From UBA4465 sp002292365 (GTDB taxonomy: Bacteria; Bacteroidota; Bacteroidia; Cytophagales; Cyclobacteriaceae): a stretch of 64,000 nt of DNA. The DNA is taken from assembly GCA_943788615.1 (NCBI GenBank), contig CALSQY010000002.1:248001-312000 (forward strand). The letters are read 5' to 3'. The notes below the pieces were generated by a model. It saw only the letters and a program-made list of their open reading frames with translations. It had not been told where the DNA came from and searched no databases. This document shows, piece after piece, positions 8,788 through 16,229 of the stretch (position 1 is its first letter; every line of letters starts with the position of its first letter). The position numbers and the translations under genes were made by a program.

Positions 8788-10302
8788 TTATTTTTTTGTA
8801 CCAAAAATACTGGGAACATTTCGGACCAACCAAGATGCTTTTTTCGGTTCATCTCCAGGCTTATCAATGAAAATTTCCTTTGCTTTATCAGTAGCATCAG
8901 ATTTTTTATTTCTTTTGAAATTACTTGGTCCAAATTTAGATATTGATTTTAGAGATTTTTCATCGGTAATAGTCGTACCCGTTATTTCTTTTTCGAATTT
9001 ACCGAGGACCCCTTCAACAATAGGAATTGTTTTCTTTTTGGTCATCCACAGAATTTGACCTTTGGCAACAGCCGCTAATTTTCCTTTCGCTTCTCCCGAT
9101 AATGTGCCCGTTAAGGTAATTCCCGCAGGGGTAGCACTTACATTTACCGGTGCATCTAAGGAAGTTTCGGCAGATCCTTCTCCGCCGACACTGACTTCTC
9201 CAAGTCCCGGAACGCCCACGGAGACCCCTCCAAACACACCTATACTTGCTTGAGCTCCTGCATTGACGGTTACGGCATTTACATTTATGTTTTGAGCATT
9301 TTCAAAATTATCGTCAGTATCACAAGAAATACCAAAATTACCTCCAAGCTCGGCTGATGAGGCCAGGTCCATGTCTACGGCTGCAAACACACCCGGAGGC
9401 CCTAGCGGGATTCTGGCCAAAGGAAGTGAGTATTTTACCTCTGGAGTTTTGAAACCTTTTACAGTAGTGGTGGCATCAATATGATAACCAGATTTAGCCT
9501 CATTTTGTGCTACAGCGCCTTCTAATTTAAGGACTTTGCCTAAAGGACCTCCTGTCGCTGTAGCATTTCCTCTCTTGGTCGTCGGGTTGACCTTACCTTC
9601 CACTTCCATGCCTGCCAACATGAATTTGAAATCGTATGACTCAGAATCGTCTACGCTTGGAGTTTTTGGATCATCGCTTATAGTTTTGAAGTCATCACCT
9701 GGGGCTTTTGAATCGGAGTTGTCATCTCCTTCCGATTCCTCGAGTAAGCTAGGATCCCAAGCCACCGCCATCGTTTTATTTGAATCAATACCCTCTCCTG
9801 CCAAGTCATCCGTATCAAGATCTAAGCCTCCTAACCTCTTCATTTCAGCTGATTTTTTTTCTTTGGCTTCAGCTTTTACATCCTTATATGCTTTTTTTGC
9901 TTCTTCAATAGCTACTAAATCTTTGCTTTTATGAGCCTCTTCTAATTTTTTCTCGGCTTCACCAATGAGATCTTGATATTTCAGTATGATCTCATTTAGA
10001 TTTTGTTTTTCTTCTTCTGGTTCTGCAGCTTCTTCGAGCTGAGCTACCCCAGGAGCAGCATTGTTATTAGACTGAAGTTGGGTAGGTGCATTAATATTGG
10101 ACTTTGGAGCCATTTTTGGGGTAAAAGGAACAACTTTGGCATCTTTTTGCACTATAGCATTGCTTAATTTTCTTTGCGAAACGATGCACGCACGATTATC
10201 AGTAAATTCAGCCAATTCATTGGAGCTTTCAAGACTCGATTCGCTCTTATTTTCATCCCTCTTTTGAGTAGATTTAGATATTTTGTTTTGGGCTTGAAGC
10301 AT
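8788..10302 (-). CDS. eCIS cargo-like protein with DNR leader, lacking the DUF4157 core
   Basis: 504 residues, no signal peptide. The leader FTDNRACIVSQRKLSNAIVQ places D35-N-R37 and Q43 at exactly the same residue numbers as in the DUF4157 protein, matching the DNRPxxxxQRKL leader common on eCIS_core proteins. A Lys/Glu/Ala-rich coiled coil follows (about 100-155: LIGEAEKKLEEAHKSKD and onward), then an acidic linker. Residues about 225-430 form a Gly/Ala/Val-rich beta-repeat region (VNAGAQASIGVFGGVSVGVP, SVGGEGSAETSLDAP) resembling the middle of the neighbour. The basic tail ends WLVRNVPSIFGTKK. It is read as a second cargo-type protein; no catalytic motif is seen. Confidence 0.7.
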   Translation of the reverse strand: MLQAQNKISKSTQKRDENKSESSLESSNELAEFTDNRACIVSQRKLSNAIVQKDAKVVPFTPKMAPKSNINAPTQLQSNNNAAPGVAQLEEAAEPEEEKQNLNEIILKYQDLIGEAEKKLEEAHKSKDLVAIEEAKKAYKDVKAEAKEKKSAEMKRLGGLDLDTDDLAGEGIDSNKTMAVAWDPSLLEESEGDDNSDSKAPGDDFKTISDDPKTPSVDDSESYDFKFMLAGMEVEGKVNPTTKRGNATATGGPLGKVLKLEGAVAQNEAKSGYHIDATTTVKGFKTPEVKYSLPLARIPLGPPGVFAAVDMDLASSAELGGNFGISCDTDDNFENAQNINVNAVTVNAGAQASIGVFGGVSVGVPGLGEVSVGGEGSAETSLDAPVNVSATPAGITLTGTLSGEAKGKLAAVAKGQILWMTKKKTIPIVEGVLGKFEKEITGTTITDEKSLKSISKFGPSNFKRNKKSDATDKAKEIFIDKPGDEPKKASWLVRNVPSIFGTKK

Positions 10303-10470
10303 TAACTACAAATAGTGAAATTAGCTCGAAAATAAAATTACATTTAAATTTCTCTAATACGTAACGATAGACCCTTAAATTTTTAAAATTTCTGTCTGAG
10401 AGCACTGATTACTGACCTCAATATAGATTATCGTTATTTGCTCATTTTTATGTTTCTCTTCAAATTATAA

Positions 10471-10485
10471 TGCATCATTGTTGCG
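10471..10485 (+). promoter_or_regulatory. Fur/Zur-type operator dyad 1 (imperfect 7-1-7)
   Basis: TGCATCA-T-TGTTGCG has the 7-1-7 inverted-repeat layout of Fur-superfamily sites, close to the ideal TGCAACA-n-TGTTGCA. It lies 39 bases upstream of a second, better copy. The downstream operon encodes a Fur-family repressor, so autoregulation is likely (inference). Confidence 0.55.
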
Positions 10486-10509
10486 TTTAATAAATGATCT
10501 ATTTAATAT

Positions 10510-10524
10510 TGCAACAATGTTGCG
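10510..10524 (+). promoter_or_regulatory. Fur/Zur-type operator dyad 2 (7-1-7)
   Basis: TGCAACA-A-TGTTGCG matches a perfect 7-1-7 inverted repeat at six of seven pairs. A possible -7 element TAATATTG (10504-10511) overlaps it, and a TTG 20 bases further upstream falls within dyad 1. A bound repressor would therefore block the promoter of the lipoprotein-TonB-fur operon (inference). Confidence 0.6.
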
Positions 10525-10577
10525 TTAAATCAGTTCCATTTAACATTAATAAATGTATAACTAATAAATATATAACC

Positions 10578-11156
10578 ATGAAATTTTTGTTTCAAACAAA
10601 ACCTTTAATACTATCATCTATTTTTATATCACTAATCACAATTGTTTCTTGTAGCGATGACCCAGAGGATCCCATTGTAGAAAATGAAGAGGAAGTGATC
10701 ACGACCTTGACCTATACTTTGACGCCATTTAAGGGTGGTAGTCCAGTTGTATTAAGCTATCGCGATTTAGATGGTAATGGTGATGGTGAACCAACGATTA
10801 CAAATGGTACATTGTCCGCTGCCACTACTTATACTGGTGCCTTGACACTACTTAATGAAACTGAATCACCAGCTGAGTCAATAACAGAAGAGATTGAAGA
10901 GGAAGATGCAGATCATCAATTTTTCTTTTCAACAACTGTTTCTGACTTAGTCGTGACTTATGACGACACTGATGATGATGGTAATCCTGTCGGATTGGCT
11001 ACTTCATTAACAACAGGGTCAGTAGGTTCTGGAACTTTAACCGTTACATTAAAGCACCAGCCAAATAAATCTGCATCAGGTGTCGCAGGAGGAGATATGG
11101 CTAATGCTGGTGGAGAAACAGATATTTCTGTTAGCTTTACGATTACGGTTGAATAG
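10578..11156 (+). CDS. Metal-uptake-associated lipoprotein next to a TonB receptor
   Basis: Read from the ATG at 10578 (MKFLFQTKPLILSSIFISL...VSCSDD), a lipoprotein signal with lipobox VSC and an acidic linker. The mature protein is beta-rich: ITTLTYTLTPFKGG, VLSYRDLDGNGDGEP, GALTLLNETESP, then EEEDADHQFFFSTT and LTVTLKHQPNKSA, ending GGETDISVSFTITVE. I recognise this as the small lipoprotein family often annotated 'type 1 periplasmic binding fold', found beside TonB receptors and Fur-family regulators in Bacteroidota. The acidic/His cluster DADHQ could bind metal (inference). It is first in an operon with the TonB receptor and repressor. Confidence 0.8.
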   Translation: MKFLFQTKPLILSSIFISLITIVSCSDDPEDPIVENEEEVITTLTYTLTPFKGGSPVVLSYRDLDGNGDGEPTITNGTLSAATTYTGALTLLNETESPAESITEEIEEEDADHQFFFSTTVSDLVVTYDDTDDDGNPVGLATSLTTGSVGSGTLTVTLKHQPNKSASGVAGGDMANAGGETDISVSFTITVE

Positions 11157-13458
11157 ACATATATTTCTTTTGTTAATTTTCTTTTATCCCGCATTTTTGA
11201 TTGCCCAAAGATGCGATTTAAAAGTATTAGGTAGGGTCCAAGACAGTCACAACTTGGACCCTATTCCGTTTGCCAATGTCTATTTTATGGAAGCTCATCA
11301 GGGGGCAGTAAGTGATGCGAATGGTTTTTTTGAAATACCCGTTCTTTGTCAAGGAAGCTATCACGTATCTGTGAGCCATATTGGCTGCCAAACAAGAGAG
11401 CTTTACATGACGGTGAAGCATGACACTACTATAATACTGGAACTTGAACATCATAGTCAAATTATGGATGAATTGGCTGTTGCTGCTTCTGCCATTGAGG
11501 AGGCGACGACACAGGAAATAATGCTCATAGATGCTTATGAGATTTCTCAGAATGCTGACAAAAACATGGCAAATATGCTTGACAATCTAGCAGGTGTGAG
11601 CACCATCAAAAATGGAACAAATATTGCTAAACCCATTGTTAATGGCTTATACGGAGACCGGTTAATATTATTAAATAATGGAGTCACTCAAAGTGGACAG
11701 CAATGGGGTGCTGATCATAGTCCAGAAATTGATCCTTTAGCGGCAGGGAAAATCACTGTCATCAAAGGGGTAAGCACTTTGGCTTATCAAGGGAGTAGTT
11801 TAGGGAGTGCGATTTTAGTCAGCCCTCCCAAGATAGATTCAGAGCCACATTTTCATGGGAAAGTTCGTTATTTTTTTGAGAGTAATGGTTTGGGAAATGG
11901 TCTGAATATCAGAGTTCAGAAGCACCATCAAAAATTTGCTTGGAGTTTGGTGGGGACAGCCAAGAAAAAAGGGGATAGTCAAGCGGCATCTTACTACCTG
12001 ACCAATACGGGTGCGGTCGAAGGAGACTTTGCATTGCAGACGGAATATAATCATAATGCCTCTCTAAAAAGTGAGTTATTTTTCAGCTCTTTTAATGCTC
12101 ATTTTGGGGTACTTAGGGGTGCTCACATTGGTAATTTGACTGATTTGGAGGAAGCCCTGGCGCGAAGCGAGCCTTTTTATACAAAAGATCAATTTTCCTA
12201 TCAGATCAAGTCCCCCTATCAAAAAATCAATCATCACTTAATTAAATGGAATACCTCGTATTTACTTAATGAGGACCACAAATTTGATTTTACCTATGCT
12301 GTTCAATGGGATTTAAGAAAAGAATTTGATGTCAGAAGATCGGGGAGATCTGTAAAACCGGCTATGAGTTTGAATCAGACATCATATTTTACAGAGATAA
12401 AGTATAAGGGTTATTTGTCTCATGATTGGGAAGTTTCCTCTGGTATTCAACATAATCGAAAGGATAACTATAATGAGCCAGGTACGGGTATTTTGCCTTT
12501 GATCCCAGATTATATTTCTTTTGAAATGGGTCTTTTTGCTATGGTATCAAAAAAGAGTGAGCAGTTCAGCTTTGAATTAGGTGGACGCTATGATTATCTT
12601 GATCAAAGTGTTGCCACCATTACCTCGGGTATCCCCAAGGAAATCAAAAGATATTATAATTATGCAAGTAATATAGGTCTTGCGGGGGGGGGTAACTATC
12701 TATTTTCAAATGGAATTAATGTATCTTATAATTTGGGATTGGCTTCAAGGAACCCGGGGATCAACGAGCGTTACAGCAATGGACTTCATCAAGGTGTGAG
12801 TGGTATTGAGGAGGGTAATCCTGATTTAGTTAGTGAGCAATCTTTGAAAAATACCTTGGCTTTGGGCGGAAAGATCAATGCTAAAATTTTATATGAAATT
12901 CTATATTATGATCAGGCTATAAAAAATTATATATTTCTGAACCCTCAAAATGAGTTCCGCACTACAATCAGAGGGACTTTTCCAGTTTTTAAATATTCCC
13001 AGACAAGGGCTCGAATTTTGGGTTGGGACCTTACGTCTACTTTTCTTTTTTCTGATAGATTCCAGTCTTCTATAAGATTTAGTTATTTGAAGGGTAAAGA
13101 TGCTGAGAATAATATTCCTTTGATTTATCTCCCATCTAACAATTTATTTTTGACTGTCAAATATCAAATTCCAAGGGTTGGTCAATGGGATCAAATGGCT
13201 TTTGAATTATATAATAAATATGTTTTTGAGCAAAAAAGCATATTGTCTGATCAGGACTTTAGTAGTCCTCCAGAGGGCTATAATTTGACAGGAGTTAAAA
13301 TTTCGGGCGAACGGCAGTTGGGGGGTAACCGATTGAATATATTTATACGCATTGATAATTTATTTAATGTATCCTATCGGCACTATCTTAATCGTCTTCG
13401 CTATTTTGCTGATGATTTAGGAATTAATGTTATTATGGGCTTAAATTTAAAATTTTAA
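11149..13458 (+). CDS. TonB-dependent outer-membrane receptor, probable metal uptake
   Basis: I choose the TTG at 11149: it gives a clean signal peptide (NRHIFLLLIFFYPAFLIAQ) and an 8-base overlap with the previous gene. The ATG at 11104 is the main alternative but adds 15 residues read inside that gene. A carboxypeptidase-regulatory-like domain (VLGRVQDSHNLDPIPFANVY, VSDANGFFEIP) is followed by a plug (MLDNLAGVSTIKNG, VNGLYGDRLILLNNGV, ADHSPEIDP) and a beta-barrel ending in Phe (MGLNLKF). Barrel features such as GLASRNPGINERYSNGLHQG are typical of the zinc/iron receptor group. Pairing with a Fur/Zur-type regulator suggests zinc or iron-chelate import under metal starvation. Confidence 0.85.
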   Translation: MNRHIFLLLIFFYPAFLIAQRCDLKVLGRVQDSHNLDPIPFANVYFMEAHQGAVSDANGFFEIPVLCQGSYHVSVSHIGCQTRELYMTVKHDTTIILELEHHSQIMDELAVAASAIEEATTQEIMLIDAYEISQNADKNMANMLDNLAGVSTIKNGTNIAKPIVNGLYGDRLILLNNGVTQSGQQWGADHSPEIDPLAAGKITVIKGVSTLAYQGSSLGSAILVSPPKIDSEPHFHGKVRYFFESNGLGNGLNIRVQKHHQKFAWSLVGTAKKKGDSQAASYYLTNTGAVEGDFALQTEYNHNASLKSELFFSSFNAHFGVLRGAHIGNLTDLEEALARSEPFYTKDQFSYQIKSPYQKINHHLIKWNTSYLLNEDHKFDFTYAVQWDLRKEFDVRRSGRSVKPAMSLNQTSYFTEIKYKGYLSHDWEVSSGIQHNRKDNYNEPGTGILPLIPDYISFEMGLFAMVSKKSEQFSFELGGRYDYLDQSVATITSGIPKEIKRYYNYASNIGLAGGGNYLFSNGINVSYNLGLASRNPGINERYSNGLHQGVSGIEEGNPDLVSEQSLKNTLALGGKINAKILYEILYYDQAIKNYIFLNPQNEFRTTIRGTFPVFKYSQTRARILGWDLTSTFLFSDRFQSSIRFSYLKGKDAENNIPLIYLPSNNLFLTVKYQIPRVGQWDQMAFELYNKYVFEQKSILSDQDFSSPPEGYNLTGVKISGERQLGGNRLNIFIRIDNLFNVSYRHYLNRLRYFADDLGINVIMGLNLKF

Positions 13459-13468
13459 TACCAAAAAG

Positions 13469-13885
13469 ATGACTGCAATGAGTATCAAGGAACTTCTGAA
13501 AACTCGAAATTTGAAGGCTACAGAGCTCCGAATGGCTTTGTTGGAAATCATGTCAAATTTAGGTAAGGCAGTATCTTATCATGAGATTCAAAATTCATTA
13601 ATGAACTTTGACCGGATTACTCTTTACAGAACGCTCAATACCTTTATTGAGCGGGGTATTTTGCATAAAATAATATTTGAAGATCATCAAAGTTTTTATG
13701 CACTTTGTAGTTTGGACTGTACCACAGAAGGACACCAGCATCAGCATGTTCATTTTCAATGCAATCAATGCAAAGAAGTTTCATGTCTCGAAGCTAAGGA
13801 ACCGATTCAGTTAGCCATCTCTAATCATTTTGTCGATGATATTGAAATTACAGCCTCAGGGGTGTGCCAAGAGTGTCATAAATAG
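13469..13885 (+). CDS. Fur-family (Zur-like) metal-responsive repressor
   Basis: 138 residues, 10 bases after the TonB receptor stop. The N-terminal winged helix contains TRNLKATELRMALLEIM, SYHEIQNSLMNFDRITLYRT (recognition helix region) and TFIERGILHKI. The C-terminal dimerisation domain has a His-rich stretch (EGHQHQHVHFQCNQC) and a second pair CQEC, together forming the structural Cys4 zinc site of the family. It probably represses its own operon at the two dyads 10471-10524 when zinc or iron is sufficient. Motifs alone do not separate Zur from Fur; the short length and His content favour a Zur-like role. Confidence 0.88.
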   Translation: MTAMSIKELLKTRNLKATELRMALLEIMSNLGKAVSYHEIQNSLMNFDRITLYRTLNTFIERGILHKIIFEDHQSFYALCSLDCTTEGHQHQHVHFQCNQCKEVSCLEAKEPIQLAISNHFVDDIEITASGVCQECHK

Positions 13886-13930
13886 CATTAAGGTTTCTTG
13901 TCTATAAATAAAAAGTTTAGAGGGAATTAT

Positions 13931-14128
13931 ATGCTATTATATAAAAAAGTCAAACCGGTGGTACCTCAGATGAACATCGGGATGAATAGACTCATTTTAA
14001 GCATGATGAATGTAAGTTGTTGTCCTTGTATAAATTTTAAAAGGCCCATTGAATCAGAAATCGCTGACTATTTCATCCATGAGGCAGCTGTGATGGTCAG
14101 AGTAGTATGTCGGTCTTATAAAAAATAA
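13931..14128 (+). CDS. Small ORF of doubtful coding status after the Fur-like gene
   Basis: A 65-codon frame starting at the ATG 46 bases after the repressor stop and ending at the following hairpin. The product would be basic with a Cys-rich patch (MNVSCCPCINF) and no signal peptide. I recognise no family. The position at the end of a metal operon and the CCxC patch make a small metal-binding peptide conceivable, but it could equally be a decayed remnant. Confidence 0.25.
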   Translation: MLLYKKVKPVVPQMNIGMNRLILSMMNVSCCPCINFKRPIESEIADYFIHEAAVMVRVVCRSYKK

Positions 14129-14167
14129 ACCTTGGAAGATCACGCAGATGAAATCCTCCAAGGTTTA
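14126..14167 (-). terminator. Hairpin terminator between convergent operons
   Basis: An 11-bp perfect stem, TAAACCTTGGA against TCCAAGGTTTA, with a 20-nt loop. On the minus strand it is followed by TTTTTTA and lies about 30 bases after the multicopper oxidase stop. On the plus strand the trailing T-run is weaker, so it mainly serves the oxidase gene but probably protects both. Confidence 0.7.
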
Positions 14168-14198
14168 CTTATGTATTTTAAAAAAAATTAGTGAATGA

Positions 14199-15779
14199 CT
14201 ACCGCTCTTTCACGATAAACTGTCCCATCATGCCTCCATCCTCGTGGGGCAGGATATGACAATGGTACATGTAGGGGAAGTCCTCATCCGCAAAATCTTC
14301 AAATTTGGTAATGAAGCGAACCGTTGAACCACCCAATACTTGAACGACATCCTTGCGTCCTGCTTTGAAAGGAGGTGGAGCCGCCCCATCAATATCCAAA
14401 ATATAAAACTGCACATCGTGGATGTGGAAGGGATGTTCTTGATTGCTGTTGTTGGTAATTTCCCAAATTTCTACATCTTCTAGATATATTTCCTCATTGT
14501 TTACATCATGATCATAAGCGACACCATCTATGGTCCAGTCAGGACCTGCCAAGATCTTGGTACGCGTAACGGTAGCTTCTGATTCCTCCCAAGAAGGGAA
14601 ATTCTCTAAAGAAGATGGTACAGAGGTAACCGCAGATGAGGTGGGCTCTGAAACAATAAGGGTCAGCATATTTTCAGCATCTGTAGCCGATAATCGGCCA
14701 CCGCCACCACCGGGTCCACCACCGGGTCCACCACCCCCTTCAGGAATCGTGTTTTGCAGATAAATAGTTTCACCTTGGTAGGCCGCTAGGTCTAAGAGGA
14801 TTTCATAACGCTCCCCATTAGTGATTTCTAATTCGCTTAGATAGACAGGTGCAGGTAGTAATCCACCTTCCGTTGCAATTACGATGATATCTGAGCCATT
14901 GCTCATGCTTAAAGTAAAGTTTTCACCATCATCTCCATTGAGTATGTGAAAACGAACCATTTGAGCAGGCACTTCTAAAATCGGATCAATGGTACCGTTC
15001 ACGACCTGAACATCAGTACCATCATTTGCGATTTCGTAAGATCCATCGAAAGTCTGGTATTGTAATATCAAAGGATACTCATCCAAACCATAAGTTTTGG
15101 GAAGCAATGCCTGAGTTGCAGATGATTCATCACGAACAATGATCATGCCTACCAAACCGGCATTGGTTTGTTCTACCGTTTTCTCATGCAAATGTGGGTG
15201 ATACCAAGAAGTACCGGCTTCATCCAAAACGGTGAAGGAAGGTTGCCAAGTAGAATTGGCATCGATCACTACATGGGGACCTCCATCTACATTGGGAGGC
15301 ACATGCATGCCATGCCAGTGTACTGTGGTGCTTTCGGTCTGGTTATTGTTAACCGTTACATTGATCTGGTCACCTTTGTTAAGGATTAAGGTAGGGCCTA
15401 AATAAGAGCCATTAAACCCCCTAGTTGTGGTCTGATATCCCGAATAAAATTCGGTTGTGCCGTAGTCCATAGTTAGGTCTATATTGGTTCCTGTGAGAAC
15501 AGCAGGTATACTTAAGGTTGTCAGCCCAGAACCATAACTGCCCGTATCATCAGTTTCTTCTGTATCGTCAGTATCGTCAGTTTCTTCCGTATCGTCAGTT
15601 TCTTCTGTATCGTCAGTATCTTCTGTATCGTCTACTGGGTCCTCCGTATCGATCGTTTCTCCCACTTCATCACTAGAAGGTTCCTCTTCACTCCCGCATG
15701 AAATGAGATAGGTCATTGAAGAGATCAAAATCAGTGCAAGCACTTGGGTTAAAATGTTTTTTATATTTTTCATTCTCAA
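14199..15779 (-). CDS. Multicopper oxidase lipoprotein
   Basis: 526 residues (an ATG two codons in is equally possible). Signal peptide with lipobox LISC, then an extreme Asp/Thr/Glu linker (residues about 35-75) that tethers the enzyme away from the membrane. All copper motifs are present: HWHGMH (about 155), WYHPHLH (about 193), HPFHIHD (about 441) and YHCHILPHEDGGMM (about 502), the last giving the type 1 Cys plus axial Met and the trinuclear His. A Gly/Pro-rich insert (GGGGPGGGPGGGGG) sits in the second cupredoxin domain. The order fits three-domain oxidases of the CotA/bilirubin-oxidase/CueO type. Substrate (Cu(I), Fe(II), Mn(II) or phenols) is not determined. Surface exposure is likely. 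Confidence 0.92.
   Translation of the reverse strand: MRMKNIKNILTQVLALILISSMTYLISCGSEEEPSSDEVGETIDTEDPVDDTEDTDDTEETDDTEETDDTDDTEETDDTGSYGSGLTTLSIPAVLTGTNIDLTMDYGTTEFYSGYQTTTRGFNGSYLGPTLILNKGDQINVTVNNNQTESTTVHWHGMHVPPNVDGGPHVVIDANSTWQPSFTVLDEAGTSWYHPHLHEKTVEQTNAGLVGMIIVRDESSATQALLPKTYGLDEYPLILQYQTFDGSYEIANDGTDVQVVNGTIDPILEVPAQMVRFHILNGDDGENFTLSMSNGSDIIVIATEGGLLPAPVYLSELEITNGERYEILLDLAAYQGETIYLQNTIPEGGGGPGGGPGGGGGRLSATDAENMLTLIVSEPTSSAVTSVPSSLENFPSWEESEATVTRTKILAGPDWTIDGVAYDHDVNNEEIYLEDVEIWEITNNSNQEHPFHIHDVQFYILDIDGAAPPPFKAGRKDVVQVLGGSTVRFITKFEDFADEDFPYMYHCHILPHEDGGMMGQFIVKER
15544..15660 (-). repeat. Degenerate tandem repeat coding an Asp/Glu/Thr linker
   Basis: The minus strand repeats GATACTGAAGA/GATGATACA-type units about ten times, encoding runs of DDTEET and TEDTDD in the multicopper oxidase. 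Short-period repeats like this may vary in copy number by slippage in multiples of three, changing linker length without breaking the frame. Confidence 0.7.
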
Positions 15780-16229
15780 TTGGGCTCTAATATTTTGAAT
15801 TTTGGTTGTATATTCAGTATGATGCGTTACTTCTAATAATACCTAATAAAGTTAAAAATTCTAATGTGATTTATTTTTTTTATTTTTAATATTTATTGAA
15901 TCTTAATCAATCTATCCTAGATTTCGATTTTCCTCAAAAAAAGTTATTCAATCAGGCATTATATCTTGACCTTTTTCAACACTCATTTTAGGATCCTATT
16001 CTTTGCAATTCATTATTGGTTTCTAGGAATTCAAAAGTAGACCTATGTACGATAGGATCTAATGAATTCATCTGTCTAAAAATGGGGATATTATTTAGGC
16101 CTTTCAAGTTATCGTCAACATTTTACCAGAATGGGTAGATGTAGGTGCTGATCCAAGGATTTTTATCAAAAAACTGATTTATTCAAGAGTACAGGACTTA
16201 ACTAAATGTTATTAGCTAAGCCTTATATT
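15780..16229. other. 450-base AT-rich intergenic region
   Basis: No convincing gene, RNA or hairpin is seen. It holds the upstream region of the multicopper oxidase and the 3' flank of the peptidase gene. A 39-codon open stretch on the plus strand (16099-16215) has no start codon and is not called. Confidence 0.5.

Noticed and set aside
15544..15660. CRISPR-like array
   Set aside because: The repeats are short, contiguous and in frame within the multicopper oxidase, coding a D/E/T linker; no spacers.
16099..16215. A 39-codon protein-like open stretch on the plus strand (containing LPEWVDVGADPRIFIKK)
   Set aside because: No start codon, bounded by a stop, no recognisable family and no companion fragments; chance or an unrecognisable remnant.
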